Source: Colletes latitarsis (lineage: Eukaryota > Arthropoda > Insecta > Hymenoptera > Colletidae). Taken from it: a DNA stretch of 64,000 nucleotides. This document shows positions 37,101-51,383 of the stretch, one piece after another (position 1 is the stretch's first letter; each line of letters starts with the position of its first letter). Below the pieces are notes generated by a model. That model did not search any database. It saw nothing but the letters and a program-made list of their open reading frames with translations, and was not told the origin of the DNA. A program made the position numbers and the translations under genes. The stretch lies in assembly GCF_051014445.1 (NCBI RefSeq), contig NC_135134.1, forward strand, positions 11,003,672 through 11,067,671. Reading direction: 5' to 3'.

Positions 37101-40100
37101 AAGAACCCCTCGATCAGGTCAACATGTATGTTAAACCTGCGAAAATATGACCCTGATGAAGTCAAATCCAAGGCCTAACCAAGACCTATCATGCGTTATC
37201 CTCTAAAATGTTGATCGAAACCAGGTCTAATGGACTGTTTCAGTGTGGTACCACATTTCTACGTGAGCCAAACCAAAAAAAGACCAGAATCTGGCCAACA
37301 AGTATGAGAAATATGCGAAAGTATGAGCCTGATGGGGCAAATCCGAGGCCTAACCTAGACCTAACATGCGTTATCCTCCAAAATATTCATCGAAACCAGG
37401 TTTAATTGACTGTTTCAGTGTGGTACCACATTTTTACGTGATCCAAACCAGAAAGAACCCCTCGATCAGGTCAACATGTATGTTAAAACTGCGAAAATAT
37501 GACCCTGATGAAGTCAAATCCCAGACCTAACACAGACCTAACATGCATTATCCTCTAAAATTTTGATCGAAACCAGGTTTAATGGACTGTTTCAGTGTGG
37601 TACCACATTACTACGTGATCCGAACCAAAAAAAGACCAGAATCTGACCAACAAGTATGACAAATATGCGAAAGTATGACCCTAATGAGGGAAAATCCCAG
37701 ACCTAATCCAGACCTAACATGCGTTATCCTCTAAAATATTGATCGAGACCAGGTTTAGTCGACTGTTTCAGTGTGATACCACATTACCACGTGATCAAAG
37801 CCAAAAAAAGCCCAGAATCTAGCCATCAAGTATGAGAAATATGCGAAAGTATGAGCCTGATGAGTGCAAATCCCAGACCTAACCTAGACCTAACATGTGT
37901 TATCCTCTAAAATATTGATCGAGACCAGGTTTAATCGACTGTTTCAGTGTGGTACCACATTACTACGTGATCCAATCCAGAAAGAGCCCAGAATCTGGCC
38001 ATCAAGTAAGAGATATATGCGAAAGTATGAGCCTGACGGGGGCAAATCCAACATCCAACTCAGGCTTAACATGTGTTATCCTCTAAAATATTGATCGTAA
38101 CCAGGTTTAATGGACTGTTTCAGTGTGATACCACATTACCACGTGATCCAAACCAGAAAAAACCCTGGATCTGGCCAACAAGTATGCGGAAAATGCGAAA
38201 GTAAGAGCCTGATGAGGGCAAATCCCAGACCTAATCCAGACCTAGCATGCGCTTTCCCCTAAAATATTGATCGAGACCAGGTTTAGTGGACTGCTTCAGT
38301 GTGGTACCACATTTCTAAGTGATCCGAACCAGAAAAAGCCCTGGATCTGGCCATCAAGTAAGAGATATATACGAAAGTATGAGCCTGATGAGGGCAAATC
38401 CTACATCCAACTGACTTAACATGTGTTTTCCTCTAAAATATTGATCGAAACCAGGTTTAATGGACTGTTTCAGTGTGATACCACATTACCACGTGATCCA
38501 AACCAGAAAAAGCCCGGGATCTGGCCAACAAGTATGCGGAAAATGCGAAAGTATGAGCCTGGTTTGGGCAAATCCCAGAACTAATCCAGGCCTAACATGC
38601 GTTTTCCCCTAAAATATTGATCGACACCAGGTGTAGTCGACTGTTTCAGTGTGGTACCACATTGCTACGTGATCCAAACCAGAAAAAACCCTGGTTCTGT
38701 TCAACAAGTATGTGAAGAATGCGAAAGTATGACCCTGATGAGTGCAAATCCAAGGTCTAACCTAGACCTGACATGTGTTATCCTCTAAAATAATGATCGA
38801 AACCAGGTTTAATTGTCTGTTTCAGTCTGGTACCACATTACTGCGTGATCCAAACCAAAAAAAGCCCAGAATCTGGCCATCAAGTATGAGAAACATGCGA
38901 AAGTATGAGACTGATGAGAGCAAATCCCAGACCTAACCTAGACCTAACATGGGTTATCCTTTGAAATGTTGACCCAGACTAGGTTTAATTGACTGTTTCA
39001 GTGTGGTACCACATTACCACGTGATCCAAACCAGAAAAAACCCAGGATCTGTTCAACAGGTATGTGAAGAATGCGAAAGTGTGAGCCTGATGGGGGCAAA
39101 TCCCGGACCTAACATAGACCTAACATGCGTCATCCTCTAAAATATTGATCGTGACCAGGTTTAATGGTCTGTTTCAGTGTGGTACCACATTACTACGTGA
39201 TCCAAACCAGTGAAAGCCCAGGATCTGGCCAACAAGAATGAGAAATATGCGAAAGTATGAGCATGGTGAGAGCAAATCCCAGACCTAACCTAGACCTAAC
39301 ATGCGTTATCCTCTAAAATATTGATCGTGACCAGGTTTAGTCGACAGTTTCAGTGTGGTACCACATTACTACGTGATCCATTCCAGAAAATGCGCAGGAT
39401 CTGGCTAACAAGTACGAGAAATATGCAAAGGTATGAGCCTGATGGGAGCAAATCCCAACCCTAACCTAGACCTAACATGAGTTATCCTTTGAAATGTTGA
39501 CCCAGACTAGGTTTAATTGACTGTTTCAGTGTGATACCACATTACCACGTGATCCAAACCAGAAAAAGCCCGGGATCTGGCCTGCAAGTATGCGGAAAAT
39601 GCGAAAGTATGAGCCTGATGAGGGCAAATCCCAGACCTAATCCAGACCTAACATGCGTTATCCTCTAAAATATTGATCGAAACCAGGTTTAATGGTCAGC
39701 TTCAGCGTGGTACCGCATTTCTACGTGATCGAAACCAAAAAAGGCCCAGAATCTGGCCATCAAGTATGAGAAATATGCGAAGGTATGAGCCTGATGAGTG
39801 CAAATCCCAGACCTAACCTAGACCTAACGTGCGTTATCCTCTAAAATATCGATCGAAACCAGGTTTAATCTAATGTTTCAGTGTGGTACCACATTACTAC
39901 GTGATCCAATCCAGAAAGAGCTCAGAATCTGGCCATCAAGTAAGAGATGTATGCGAAAGTATGAGCCTGATGGGGGCAAATCCAACATCCAACTCAGGCT
40001 TAACATGTGTTATCCTCTAAAATATTGATCGTGACCAGGTTTAGTCGACTGTTTCAGTGTGGTACCACACTACTACGTGATCCAAACCAGAAAAAGCGCA

Positions 40101-41130
40101 GGATCTGGCCAACAAGTACGAGAAATATGCAAAAGTATGAACCTGATGAGAGCAAATCCCAGACCTAACCTAGACCTAACATGCGTTATCCTCTAAAATA
40201 TTGACCCAGACCAGGTTTAGTCGACTGTTTCTGTGTGGTACCACATTACTAGGTGATCCAAAGCAGAAAAAGGCCAGGATCTGGCTATCAAGTATGAGAA
40301 ATATGCGAATGTATGAGCCTGATGAGGGAAAATCCCAGACCTAATCCAGAGCTAACATGCGTTATCCTCTAAAATATCGATCGAAACAAGTTTTAATCGA
40401 CTGCTTCGGTGTGGTACCACACTACTATGTGATCCATACCAGAAAAAACCCAGGATCTGATCAAGAAGTATGTGAAGAATGCGAAAGTATGAGACTGATG
40501 AGGGCAAATCCCATACCTAATCCAGACCTAACATGCATTATCCACTAAAATATCGATCGTGACCAGGCCTAGTCGACGGTTTCGGTGTGGTACCACATTA
40601 CTACATGATCCAATCCAGAAAAAGCCCAGAATCTGGCCATCAAGTAAGAGATATATGCGAAAGTATGAGCCTGATGAGGGCAAATCCTAGACCCAACTCA
40701 GACTTAACATGTGTTATCCTCTAATATATTGATCGAAACCAGGTTTAATGGACTGTTACAGTATGATACCACATTACCACGTGATCCAAACCAAAAAAAG
40801 CCCAGAATCTGGCAATCAAGTATGAGAAATATGCAAAAGTATGAGCCTGATGAGGGTAAATCCCAGACCTAATCCAGACCTAACATGCGTTAACCTCTAA
40901 AATATTGATCGAGACCAGGTTTAGTCGACTGTTTCAGTGTGGTACCATATTACTACGTGGTCCATACCAGAAAAAGCCCAGGATCTGGCCATCAAGTAGG
41001 AGAGATATGCGATAGTAAGAGCCTGATCAGTGCAAATCCCAGACCTAACCTAGACCTAACATGCATTATCCTCAAAAATATTGATCGTGACCAGGTTTAA
41101 TGGTCTGTTTCAGTGTGGTACCACATTACT
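31142..41130 (+). repeat. Mosaic satellite segment
   Basis: No gene or insertion is seen. 31660-32100 matches 35885-36325 at an offset of 4225 bp (24 monomers). Two adjacent monomers at 33341 and 33518, and another at 35805, share an extra C in GATCGAACCCCAGG. 34692-35500 resembles 10.9-11.7 kb. Two AACCCCTCGATC-type monomers lie at 37107 and 37456. 39050-39900 resembles 44330-45150 and supplies part of the block amplified further right. Confidence 0.85.
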
Positions 41131-44100
41131 GCGTGATCCAAACGAAAAAAAGCCCAGAATCTGGCCATCAAGTATGAGAAACATGCGAAAGTATGAGACT
41201 GATGAGAGCAAAACCCAGACCTAACCTAGACCTAACATGGGTTATCCTTTGAAATGTTGACCCAGACTAGGTTTAATTGACTGTTTCTGTGTGGTACCAC
41301 ATTGCCACGTGATCCAAACCAGAAAAAGCCCACGATCTGTTCAACAGGTATGTGAAGAATGCGAAGGTGTGAGCCTGATGAGGGTAAACCCCGGACCTAA
41401 CATAGACCTAACATGCGTTATCCTCTAAAATATTGATCGAAACCAGGTTTAATGGACTTTTTCAGTGTGATACCACATTACCACGTGATCCAAACCAGAA
41501 AAAACCCGGGATCTGGCCAACAAGTATGCGGAAAATGCGAAGGTATGAGCCTGATGAGGGCAAATCCCAGACCTAATCCAGACCTAACATGCGCTTTCCC
41601 CTAAAATATTGACCGAGACCAGGTTTAGTCGACTGTTTCAGTGTGGCGCCACATTACTAAGTGACCCGAACCAGAAGAAGCCCAGGATCTGGCCATCAAG
41701 TATGAGAAATATGCGAAAGTATGAGCCTCATGAGAGCAAATCCCAGACCTGACCTAGACCTAACATGAGTTATCCTTTGAAATGTTGACCCAGACTAGGT
41801 TTAATTGACTGTTTCAGTGTGGTACCACATTACCACGTGATCCAATCCAGAAAGAGCCCAGAATCTGGCCATCAAGTAAGAGATATATACGAATGTATGA
41901 GCCTGATGAGGGCAAATCCTACATCCAACTCAGACTTAACATGTGTTTTCCTCTAAAATATTGATCGAAACCAGGTTTAATGGACTGTTTCAGTGTGATA
42001 CCACATTACCACGTGATCCAAACCAGAAAAAGCCCGGGATCTGGCCAACAAGTATGCGGAAAATGCGAAAGTATGAGCCTGATTTGGGCAAATCCCAGAC
42101 CTAATCCAGGCCTAACATGCGTTTTCCCCTAAAATATTGATCGAGACCAGGTGTAGTTGACTGTTTCAGTGTGGTACCACATTGCTACGTGATCCAAACC
42201 AGAAAAAACCCGGGTTCTGTTCAACAAGTATGTGAAGAATGCGAAAGTATGACCCTGATGAGTGCAAATCCAAGGTCTAACCTAGACCTGACATGTGTTA
42301 TCCTCTAAAATATTGATCGAAACCAGGTTTAATGGTCTGTTGCAGTGTGGTACCACATTACTGCGTGATCCAAATCAAAAAAAGCCCAGAATCTGGCCAT
42401 CAAGTGTGAGAAACATGCGAAAGTATGAGACTGATGAGAGCAAATCCCAGACCTAACCTAGACCTAACATGAGTTATCCTTTGAAATGTTGACCCAGACT
42501 AGGTTTAATTGACTGTTTCAGTGTGGTACCACATTACCACGTGATCCAAACCAGAAAAAACACAGGATCTGTTCAACAGGTATGTGAAGAATGCGAAAGT
42601 GTGAGCCTGATGAGGGCAAATCCAAGGCCTAACCAAGAACTATCATGCGTTATCCTCTAAAATGTTGATCGAAACCAGGTTTAATGGACTGTTTCAGTGT
42701 GGTACCACATTTCTACGTGATCCAAACCAAAAAAAGACCAGAATCTGGCCAACAAGTATGAGAAATATGCGAAAGTATGAGCCTGATGGGGCAAATCCAA
42801 GGCTTAACCTAGACCTAACATGCGTTATCCTCCAAAATATTCATCGAAACCAGGTTTAATTGACTGTTTCAGTGTGGTACCACATTACTACGTGATGCAA
42901 ACCAAAAAAAGACCAGAATCTGGCCAACAAGTATGAGAAATATGCGAAAGTATGACCCTGATGAGGGAAAATCCCAGACCTAACATAGACCTAACATGCG
43001 TTATCCTCTAAAATATTGATCGAAACCAGGTTTAATGGACTGTTTCAGTGTGGTACCTCATTACTACGTGATCCAAACCAAAAAAAGCCCAGGATCTGGC
43101 CATCAAGTATGAGTAATATGCGACAGTATGAGCCTGATGAGAGCAAATCCCAGACCTGACATAGACCTAACATGCGTTATCCTCTAAAATATTGATCGAA
43201 ACCAGGTTTAATGGACAGTTTCAGTGTGGTACCACATTACTACGTGAACCAAACCTAAAAAAGCCCAGAATCTGGCCAACAAGTACGAGAAATATGCAAA
43301 AGTATGAGCCTGATGAGAGCAAATCCCAGACCTAACCAAGACCTAACATGCGTTATTCTCTAAAATATTGACCCAGACCAGGTTTAGTCGACTGTTTCAG
43401 TGTGGTACAACATTACTACGTGTTCCAAAGCAGAAAAAGGCCAGGATCTGGCCATCAAGTGTGAGAAATATGCGAAAGTATGAGCCTGATGAGGGAAAAT
43501 CCCAGACCTCATCCAGACCTAACATGCGTTATCCTCTAAAATATCGATCGAAACAAGTTTTAATCGACTGTTTCAGTGTGGTACCACACTACTATGTGAT
43601 CCATACCAGAAAAAACCCAGGATCTGTTCAAGAAGTATGTGAAGAATGCGAAAGTATGAGACTGATGAGGGCAAATCCCATACCTAATCCAGACCTAACA
43701 TGCATTATCCACTAAAATATCGAACGTGACCAGGCTTAGTCGACTGTTTCAGTGTGGTACCTCATTACTACGTGATCCAAACCAAAAAAAGCCCAGAATC
43801 TGGCAATCAAGTATGAGAAATATGCAAAAGTATGAGCCCGAAGAGGGCAAATCCCAGACCTAATCCAGACCTAACATGCGTTATCCACTAAAATATTGAT
43901 CGAGGCCAGGTTTAGTCGACTGTTTCAGTGTGGTACCATATTAATACGTGGTTCATACCAGAAAAAGCCCAGGATCTGGCCATCAAGTATGAGAAATATG
44001 CGAAAGTATGAGCCTGATCAGTGCAAATCCCAGACCTAACCTAGACCTAACATGCATTATCCTCAAAAATATTGATCGTGACCAGGTTTAATGGTCTGTT

Positions 44101-47100
44101 TCAGTGTGGTACCACGTTACTGCGTGATCCAAACCAAAAAAAGCCCAGAATCTGGCCATCAAGTATGAGAAACATGCGAAGGTATGAGACTGATGAGAGC
44201 AAATCCCAGACCTAACCTAGACCTAACATGGGTTATCCTTTGAAATGTTGACCCAGACTAGGTTTAATTGACTGTTTCAGTGTGGTACCACATTACCACG
44301 TGATCCAAACCAGAAAAAACCCAGGATCTGTTCAACAGGTATGTGAAGAATGCGAAAGTGTGAGCCTGATGGGGGCAAATCCCGGACCTAACATAGACCT
44401 AACATGCGTCATCCTCTAAAATATTGATCGTGACCAGGTTTAATGGTCTGTTTCAGTGTGGTACCACATTACTACGTGATCCAAACCAGTGAAAGCCCAG
44501 GATCTGGCCAACAAGAATGAGGAATATGCGAAAGTATGAGCATGGTGAGAGCAAATCCCAGACCTGACCTAGACCTAACATGCGTTATCCTCTAAAATAT
44601 TGATCGTGACCAGGTTTAGTCGACTGTTTCAGTGTGGTACCACATTACTACGTGATCCATTCCAGAAAATGCGCAGGATCTGGCTAATAAGTACGAGAAA
44701 TATGCAAAGGTATGAGCCCGATGAGAGCAAGTCCCAACCCTAACCTAGACCTAACATGAGTTATCCTTTGAAATGTTGACCCAGACTAGGTTTAATTGAC
44801 TGTTTCAGTGTGATACCACATTACCACGTGATCCAAACCAGAAAAAGCCCGGGAACTGGCCAGCAAGTATGCGGAAAATGCGAAAGTATGAGCCTGATGA
44901 GGGCAAATCCCAGACCTAATCCAGACCTAACATGCGTTATCCTCTAAAATATTGATCGAAACCAGGTTTAATGGTCAGCTTCAGCGTGGTACCGCATTTC
45001 TACGTGATCGAAACCAAAAAAGGCCCAGAATCTGGCCATCAAGTATGAGAAATATGCGAAAGTATGAGCCTGATGAGTGCAAATCCCAGACCTAACCTAG
45101 ACCTAACATGCGTTATCCTCTAAAATATCGATCGAAACCAGGTTTAATCTAATGTTTCAGTGTGGTACCACATTACTACGTGATCCAATCCAGAAAGAGC
45201 CCAGAATCTGGCCATCAAGTAAGAGATATATGCGAAAGTATGAGCCTGATGGGGGCAAATCCAACATCCAACTCAGGCTTAACATGTGTTATCCTCTAAA
45301 ATATTGATCGAAACCAGGTTTAATGGACTGTTTCAGTGTGATACCACATTACCACGTGATCCAAACCAGAAAAAACCCGGGATCTGGCCAACAAGTATGC
45401 GGAAGATGCGAAAGTATGAGCCTGATTTGGGCAAATCCCAGACCTAATCCAGGCCTAACATGCGTTTTCCCCTAAAATATTGATCGAGACCAGGTGTAGT
45501 CGACTGTTTCAGTATGGTACCACATTGCTACGTGATCCAAACCAGAAAAAACCCGGGTTCTGTTCAACAAGTATGTGAAGAATGCGAAAGTATGACCCTG
45601 ATGAGTGCAAATCCAAGCTCTAACCTAGACCTGACATGTGTTATCCTCTAAAATATTGATCGAAACCAGGTTTGATGGTCTGTTTCAGTGTGGTACAACA
45701 TTACTGCGTGATCCAAACCAAAAAAAGCCCAGAATCTGGCCATCAAGTGTGAGAAACATGCGAAAGTATGAGACTGATGAAAGCAAATCCCAGACCTAAC
45801 CTAGACCTAACATGTGTTATCCTTTGAAATGTTGACCCAGACTAGGTTTAATTGACTGTTTCAGTGTGGTACCACATTACCACGTGATCGAAACGAGATA
45901 AAGCCTGGGATCTGGCCAACAAGTATGCGGAAAATGTGAATGTATAAGCCTGATGAGAGCAAATCCCAGACCTAACATTGGCCTAACATGCGTTTTCCCC
46001 TAAAATATTGATCGAGACCAGGTTTAGTCGACTGTTTCGGTGTGGTACCACATTACTAAGTGATCCGAACCAGAAAAAGCCCGGGATCTGGCCAACAAGT
46101 ATGCGGAAAATGTAAATGTATAAGCCTGATGAGAGCAAATCCCAGACCTAACATTGGCCTAACATGCGTTTTCCCCTAAAATATTGATCAAGACCAGGTT
46201 TAGTCGACTGTTTCAGTGTGGTACCACATTACTAAGTGATCCGAACCAGAAAAAGCCCGGGATCTGGCCAACAAGTATGCGGAAAATGTGAATGTATAAG
46301 CCTGATGAGAGCAAATCCCAGACCTAACATTGGCCTAACATGCGTTTTCCCCTAAAATATTGATCGAGACCAGGTTTAGTCGACTGTTTCAGCGTGGTAC
46401 CACATTACTAAGTGATCCGAACCAGAAAAAGCCCGGGATTTGGCCAACAAGTATGCGGAAAATGTGAATGTATAAGCCTGATGAGAGCAAATCCCAGACC
46501 TAACATAGACCTAACATGCGTTTTCCCCTAAAATATTGATCGAGACCAGGTTTAGTCGACTGTTTCAGTGTGGTACCACACTACTACGTGATCCAAACCA
46601 GAAAAAGCGCAGGATCTGGCCAACAAGTACGAGAAATATGCAAAAGTATGAGCCTGATGAGAGCAAATCCCAGACCTAGCCTAGACCTAACATGCGTTAT
46701 CCTCTAAAATATTGACCCAGACCAGGTTTAGTCGACTGTTTCTGTGTGGTACCACATTACTACGTGATCCAAAGCAGAAAAAGGCCAGGATCTGGCCATC
46801 AATAATGAGAAATATGCGAAAGTATGAGCCTGATGAGGGAAAATCCCAGACCTAATCCAGACCTAACATGCGTTATCCTCTAAAATATCGATCGAAACAA
46901 GTTTTAATCGACTGTTTCAGTGTGGTACCACACTACTATGTGATCCATACCAGAAAAAACCCAGGATCTGTTCAAGAAGTATGTGAAGAATGCGAAAGTA
47001 TGAGACTGATGAGGGCAAATCCCATACCTAATCCAGACCTAACATGCATTATCCACTAAAACATCGATCGTGACCAGGCCTAGTCGACTGTTTCGGTGTG

Positions 47101-47113
47101 GTACCACATTACT
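41131..47113 (+). repeat. Large tandem duplication, copy 1: 34 monomers, 5983 bp
   Basis: Begins in a monomer with GATCCAAACGAAAAAAAGCC and is followed at once by a second copy beginning with the same variant at 47124. The offset to copy 2 is 5983 bp up to about 42990, then 6159 bp (one extra monomer in copy 2) until about 45061, then 5983 bp again (one monomer fewer). The right end (about 45600-47113) matches 54930-56440 at an offset of 9326 bp, which equals 5983 plus 3343. Confidence 0.9.
45977..46505 (+). repeat. Run of three nearly identical monomers with ACATTGGCC
   Basis: Three successive units carry ACATTGGCC at 45977, 46153 and 46329, exactly 176 bp apart. Each also has GTTTTCCCCTAAAATATTG and ACTAAGTGATCCGAACC. 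The variant recurs at about 55303, 55657, 55833, 56713 and 62552 and was not seen in the first 45 kb. This looks like local single-monomer amplification, later copied with the larger block. Confidence 0.85.
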
Positions 47114-48040
47114 ACGTGATCCAAACGAAAAAAAGCCCAGAATCTGGCCATCAAGTATGAGAAACATGCGAAAGTATGAGACTGATGAGAGCAAAACCCA
47201 GACCTAACCTAGACCTAACATGGGTTATCCTTTGAAATGTTGACCCAGACTAGGTTTAATTGACTGTTTCTGTGTGGTACCACATTGCCACGTGATCCAA
47301 ACCAGAAAAAGCCCACGATCTGTTCAACAGGTATGTGAAGAATGCGAAGGTGTGAGCCTGATGAGGGTAAACCCCGGACCTAACATAGACCTAACATGCG
47401 TTATCCTCTAAAATATTGATCGAAACCAGGTTTAATGGACTTTTTCAGTGTGATACCACATTACCACGTGATCCAAACCAGAAAAAACCCGGGATCTGGC
47501 CAACAAGTATGCGGAAAATGCGAAGGTATGAGCCTGATGAGGGCAAATCCCAGACCTAATCCAGACCTAACATGCGCTTTCCCCTAAAATATTGACCGAG
47601 ACCAGGTTTAGTCGACTGTTTCAGTGTGGCACCACATTACTAAGTGACCCGAACCAGAAGAAGCCCAGGATCTGGCCATCAAGTATGAGAAATATGCGAA
47701 AGTATGAGCCTCATGAGAGCAAATCCCAGACCTGACCTAGACCTAACATGAGTTATCCTTTGAAATGTTGACCCAGACTAGGTTTAATTGACTGTTTCAG
47801 TGTGGTACCACATTACCACGTGATCCAATCCAGAAAGAGCCCAGAATCTGGCCATCAAGTAAGAGATATATACGAATGTATGAGCCTGATGAGGGCAAAT
47901 CCTACATCCAACTCAGACTTAACATGTGTTTTCCTCTAAAATATTGATCGAAACCAGGTTTAATGGACTGTTTCAGTGTGATACCACATTACCACGTGAT
48001 CCAACCCAGAAAAAGCCCGGGATCTGGCCAACAAGTATGC

Positions 48041-51000
48041 GGAAAATGCGAAAGTATGAGCCTGATTTGGGCAAATCCCAGACCTAATCCAGGCCTAACA
48101 TGCGTTTTCCCCTAAAATATTGATCGAGACCAGGTGTAGTCGACTGTTTCAGTGTGGTACCACATTGCTACGTGATCCAAACCAGAAAAAACCCGGGTTC
48201 TGTTCAACAAGTATGTGAAGAATGCGAAAGTATGACCCTGATGAGTGCAAATCCAAGGTCTAACCTAGACCTGACATGTGTTATCCTCTAAAATATTGAT
48301 CGAAACCAGGTCTAATGGTCTGTTGCAGTGTGGTACCACATTACTGCGTGATCCAAACCAAAAAAAGCCCAGAATCTGGCCATCAAGTATGAGAAACATG
48401 CGAAAGTATGAGACTGATGAGAGCAAATCCCAGACCTAACCTAGACCTATCATGAGTTATCCTTTGAAATGTTGACCCAGACTAGGTTTAATTGACTGTT
48501 TCAGTGTGGTACCACATTACCACGTGATCCAAACCAGAAAAAACACAGGATCTGTTCAACAGGTATGTGAAGAATGCGAAAGTGTGAGCCTGATGAGGGC
48601 AAATCCAAGGCCTAACCAAGAACTATCATGCGTTATCCTCTAAAATGTTGATCGAAACCAGGTTTAATGGACTGTTTCAGTGTGGTACCACATTTCTACG
48701 TGATCCAAACCAAAAAAAGACCAGAATCTGGCCAACAAGTATGAGAAATATGCGAAAGTATGAGCCTGATGGGGCAAATCCAAGGCTTAACCTAGACCTA
48801 ACATGCGTTATCCTCCAAAATATTCATCGAAACCAGGTTTAATTGACTGTTTCAGTGTGGTACCACATTACTACGTGATCCAAACCAAAAAAAGACCAGA
48901 ATCTGGCCAACAAGTATGAGAAATATGCGAAAGTATGACCCTGATGAGGGAAAATCCCAGACCTAACCTAGACTTAACATGTGTTATCCTCTAAAATATT
49001 GAACGAAACCAGGTTTAATGGACTGTTTCAGTACGATACCACATTACCACGTGATCGAAACGAGAAAAAGCCCGGGATCTGGCCAACAAGTATACGGAAA
49101 ATGTGAATGTATAAGCCTGATGAGAGCAAATCCCAGACCTAACATAGACCTAACATGCGTTATCCTCTAAAATATTGATCGAAACCAGGTTTAATGGACC
49201 GTTTCAGTGTGGTACCTCATTACTACGTGATCCAAACCAAAAAAAGCCCATGATCTGGCCATCAAGTATGAGTAATATGCGACAGTATGAGCCTGATGAG
49301 AGCATATCCCAGACCTGACATAGACCTAACATGCGTTATCCTCTAAAATATTGATCGAAACCAGGTTTAATGGACAGTTTCAGTGTGGTACCACATTACT
49401 ACGTGATCCAAACCTAAAAAAGCCCAGAATCTGGCCAACAAGTACGAGAAATATGCAAAAGTATGAGCCTGATGAGAGCAAATCCCAGACCTAACCAAGA
49501 CCTAACATGCGTTATTCTCTAAAATATTGACCCAGACCAGGTTTAGTCGACTGTTTCAGTGTGGTACAACATTACTACGTGTTCCAAAGCAGAAAAAGGC
49601 CAGGATCTGGCCATCAAGTATGAGAAATATGCGAAAGTATGAGCCTGATGAGGGAAAATCCCAGACCTCATCCAGACCTAACATGCGTTATCCTCTAAAA
49701 TATCGATCGAAACAAGTTTTAATCGACTGTTTCAGTGTGGTACCACACTACTATGTGATCCATACCAGAAAAAACCCAGGATCTGTTCAAGAAGTATGTG
49801 AAGAATGCGAAAGTATGAGACTGATGAGGGCAAATCCCATACCTAATCCAGACCTAACATGCATTATCCACTAAAATATCGATCGTGACCAGGCTTAGTC
49901 GACTGTTTCAGTGTGGTACCTCATTACTACGTGATCCAAACCAAAAAAAGCCCAGAATCTGGCAATCAAGTATGAGAGATATGCAAAAGTATGAGCCTGA
50001 AGAGGGCAAATCCCAGACCTAATCCAGACCTAACATGCGTTATCCACTAAAATATTGATCGAGGCCAGGTTTAGTCGACTGTTTCAGTGTGGTACCATAT
50101 TAATACGTGGTTCATACCAGAGAAAGCCCAGGATCTGGCCATCAAGTATGAGAAATATGCGAAAGTATGAGCCTGATCAGTGCAAATCCCAGACCTAACC
50201 TAGACCTAACATGCATTATCCTCAAAAATATTGATCGTGACCAGGTTTAATGGTCTGTTTCAGTGTGGTACCACGTTACTGCGTGATCCAAACCAAAAAA
50301 AGCCCAGAATCTGGCCATCAAGTATGAGAAACATGCGAAAGTATGCGACTGATGAGAGCAAATCCCAGACCTAACCTAGACCTAACATGGGTTATCCTTT
50401 GAAATGTTGACCCAGACTAGGTTTAATTGACTGTTTCAGTGTGGTACCACATTACCACGTGATCCAAACCAGAAAAAACCCAGGATCTGTTCAACAGGTA
50501 TGTGAAGAATGCGAAAGTGTGAGCCTGATGGGGGCAAATCCCGGACCTAACATAGACCTAACATGCGTCATCCTCTAAAATATTGATCGTGACCAGGTTT
50601 AATGGTCTGTTTCAGTGTGGTACCACATTACTACGTGATCCAAACCAGTGAAAGCCCAGGATCTGGCCAACAAGAATGAGAAATATGCGAAAGTATGAGC
50701 ATGGTGAGAGCAAATCCCAGACCTGACCTAGACCTAACATGCGTTATCCTCTAAAATATTGATCGTGACCAGGTTTAGTCGACTGTTTCAGTGTGGTACC
50801 ACATTACTACGTGATCCATTCCAGAAAATGCGCAGGATCTGGCTAACAAGTACGAGAAATATGCAAAGGTATGAGCCTGATGAGAGCAAATCCCAACCCT
50901 AACCTAGACCTAACATGAGTTATCCTTTGAAATGTTGACCCAGACTAGGTTTAATTGACTGTTTCAGTGTGATACCACATTACCACGTGATCCAAACCAG

Positions 51001-51383
51001 AAAAAGCCCGGGATCTGGCCAGCAAGTATGCGGAAAATGCGAAAGTATGAGCCTGATGAGGGCAAATCCCAGACCTAATCCAGACCTAACATGCGTTATC
51101 CTCTAAAATATTGATCGAAACCAGGTTTAATGGTCAGCTTCAGCGTGGTACCGCATTTCTACGTGATCGAAACCAAAAAAGGCCCAGAATCTGGCCATCA
51201 AGTATGAGAAATATGCGAAAGTATGAGCCTGATGGGGGCAAATCCAACATCCAACTCAGGCTTAACATGTGTTATCCTCTAAAATATTGATCGAAACCAG
51301 GTTTAATGGACTGTTTCAGTGTGATACCACATTACCACGTGATCCAAACCAGAAAAAACCCGGGATCTGGCCAACAAGTATGC
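48041..51383 (+). repeat. 19-monomer tandem duplication (3343 bp), copy 1
   Basis: Every position tested matches the position 3343 bp downstream with only scattered substitutions, for example CCCATGATC at 49247 against CCCAGGATC, and TTCAGTGTGG at 49556 against TTCATTGTGG. The exact junction cannot be placed because similarity runs through it. This is the clearest higher-order repeat in the window. Confidence 0.92.
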
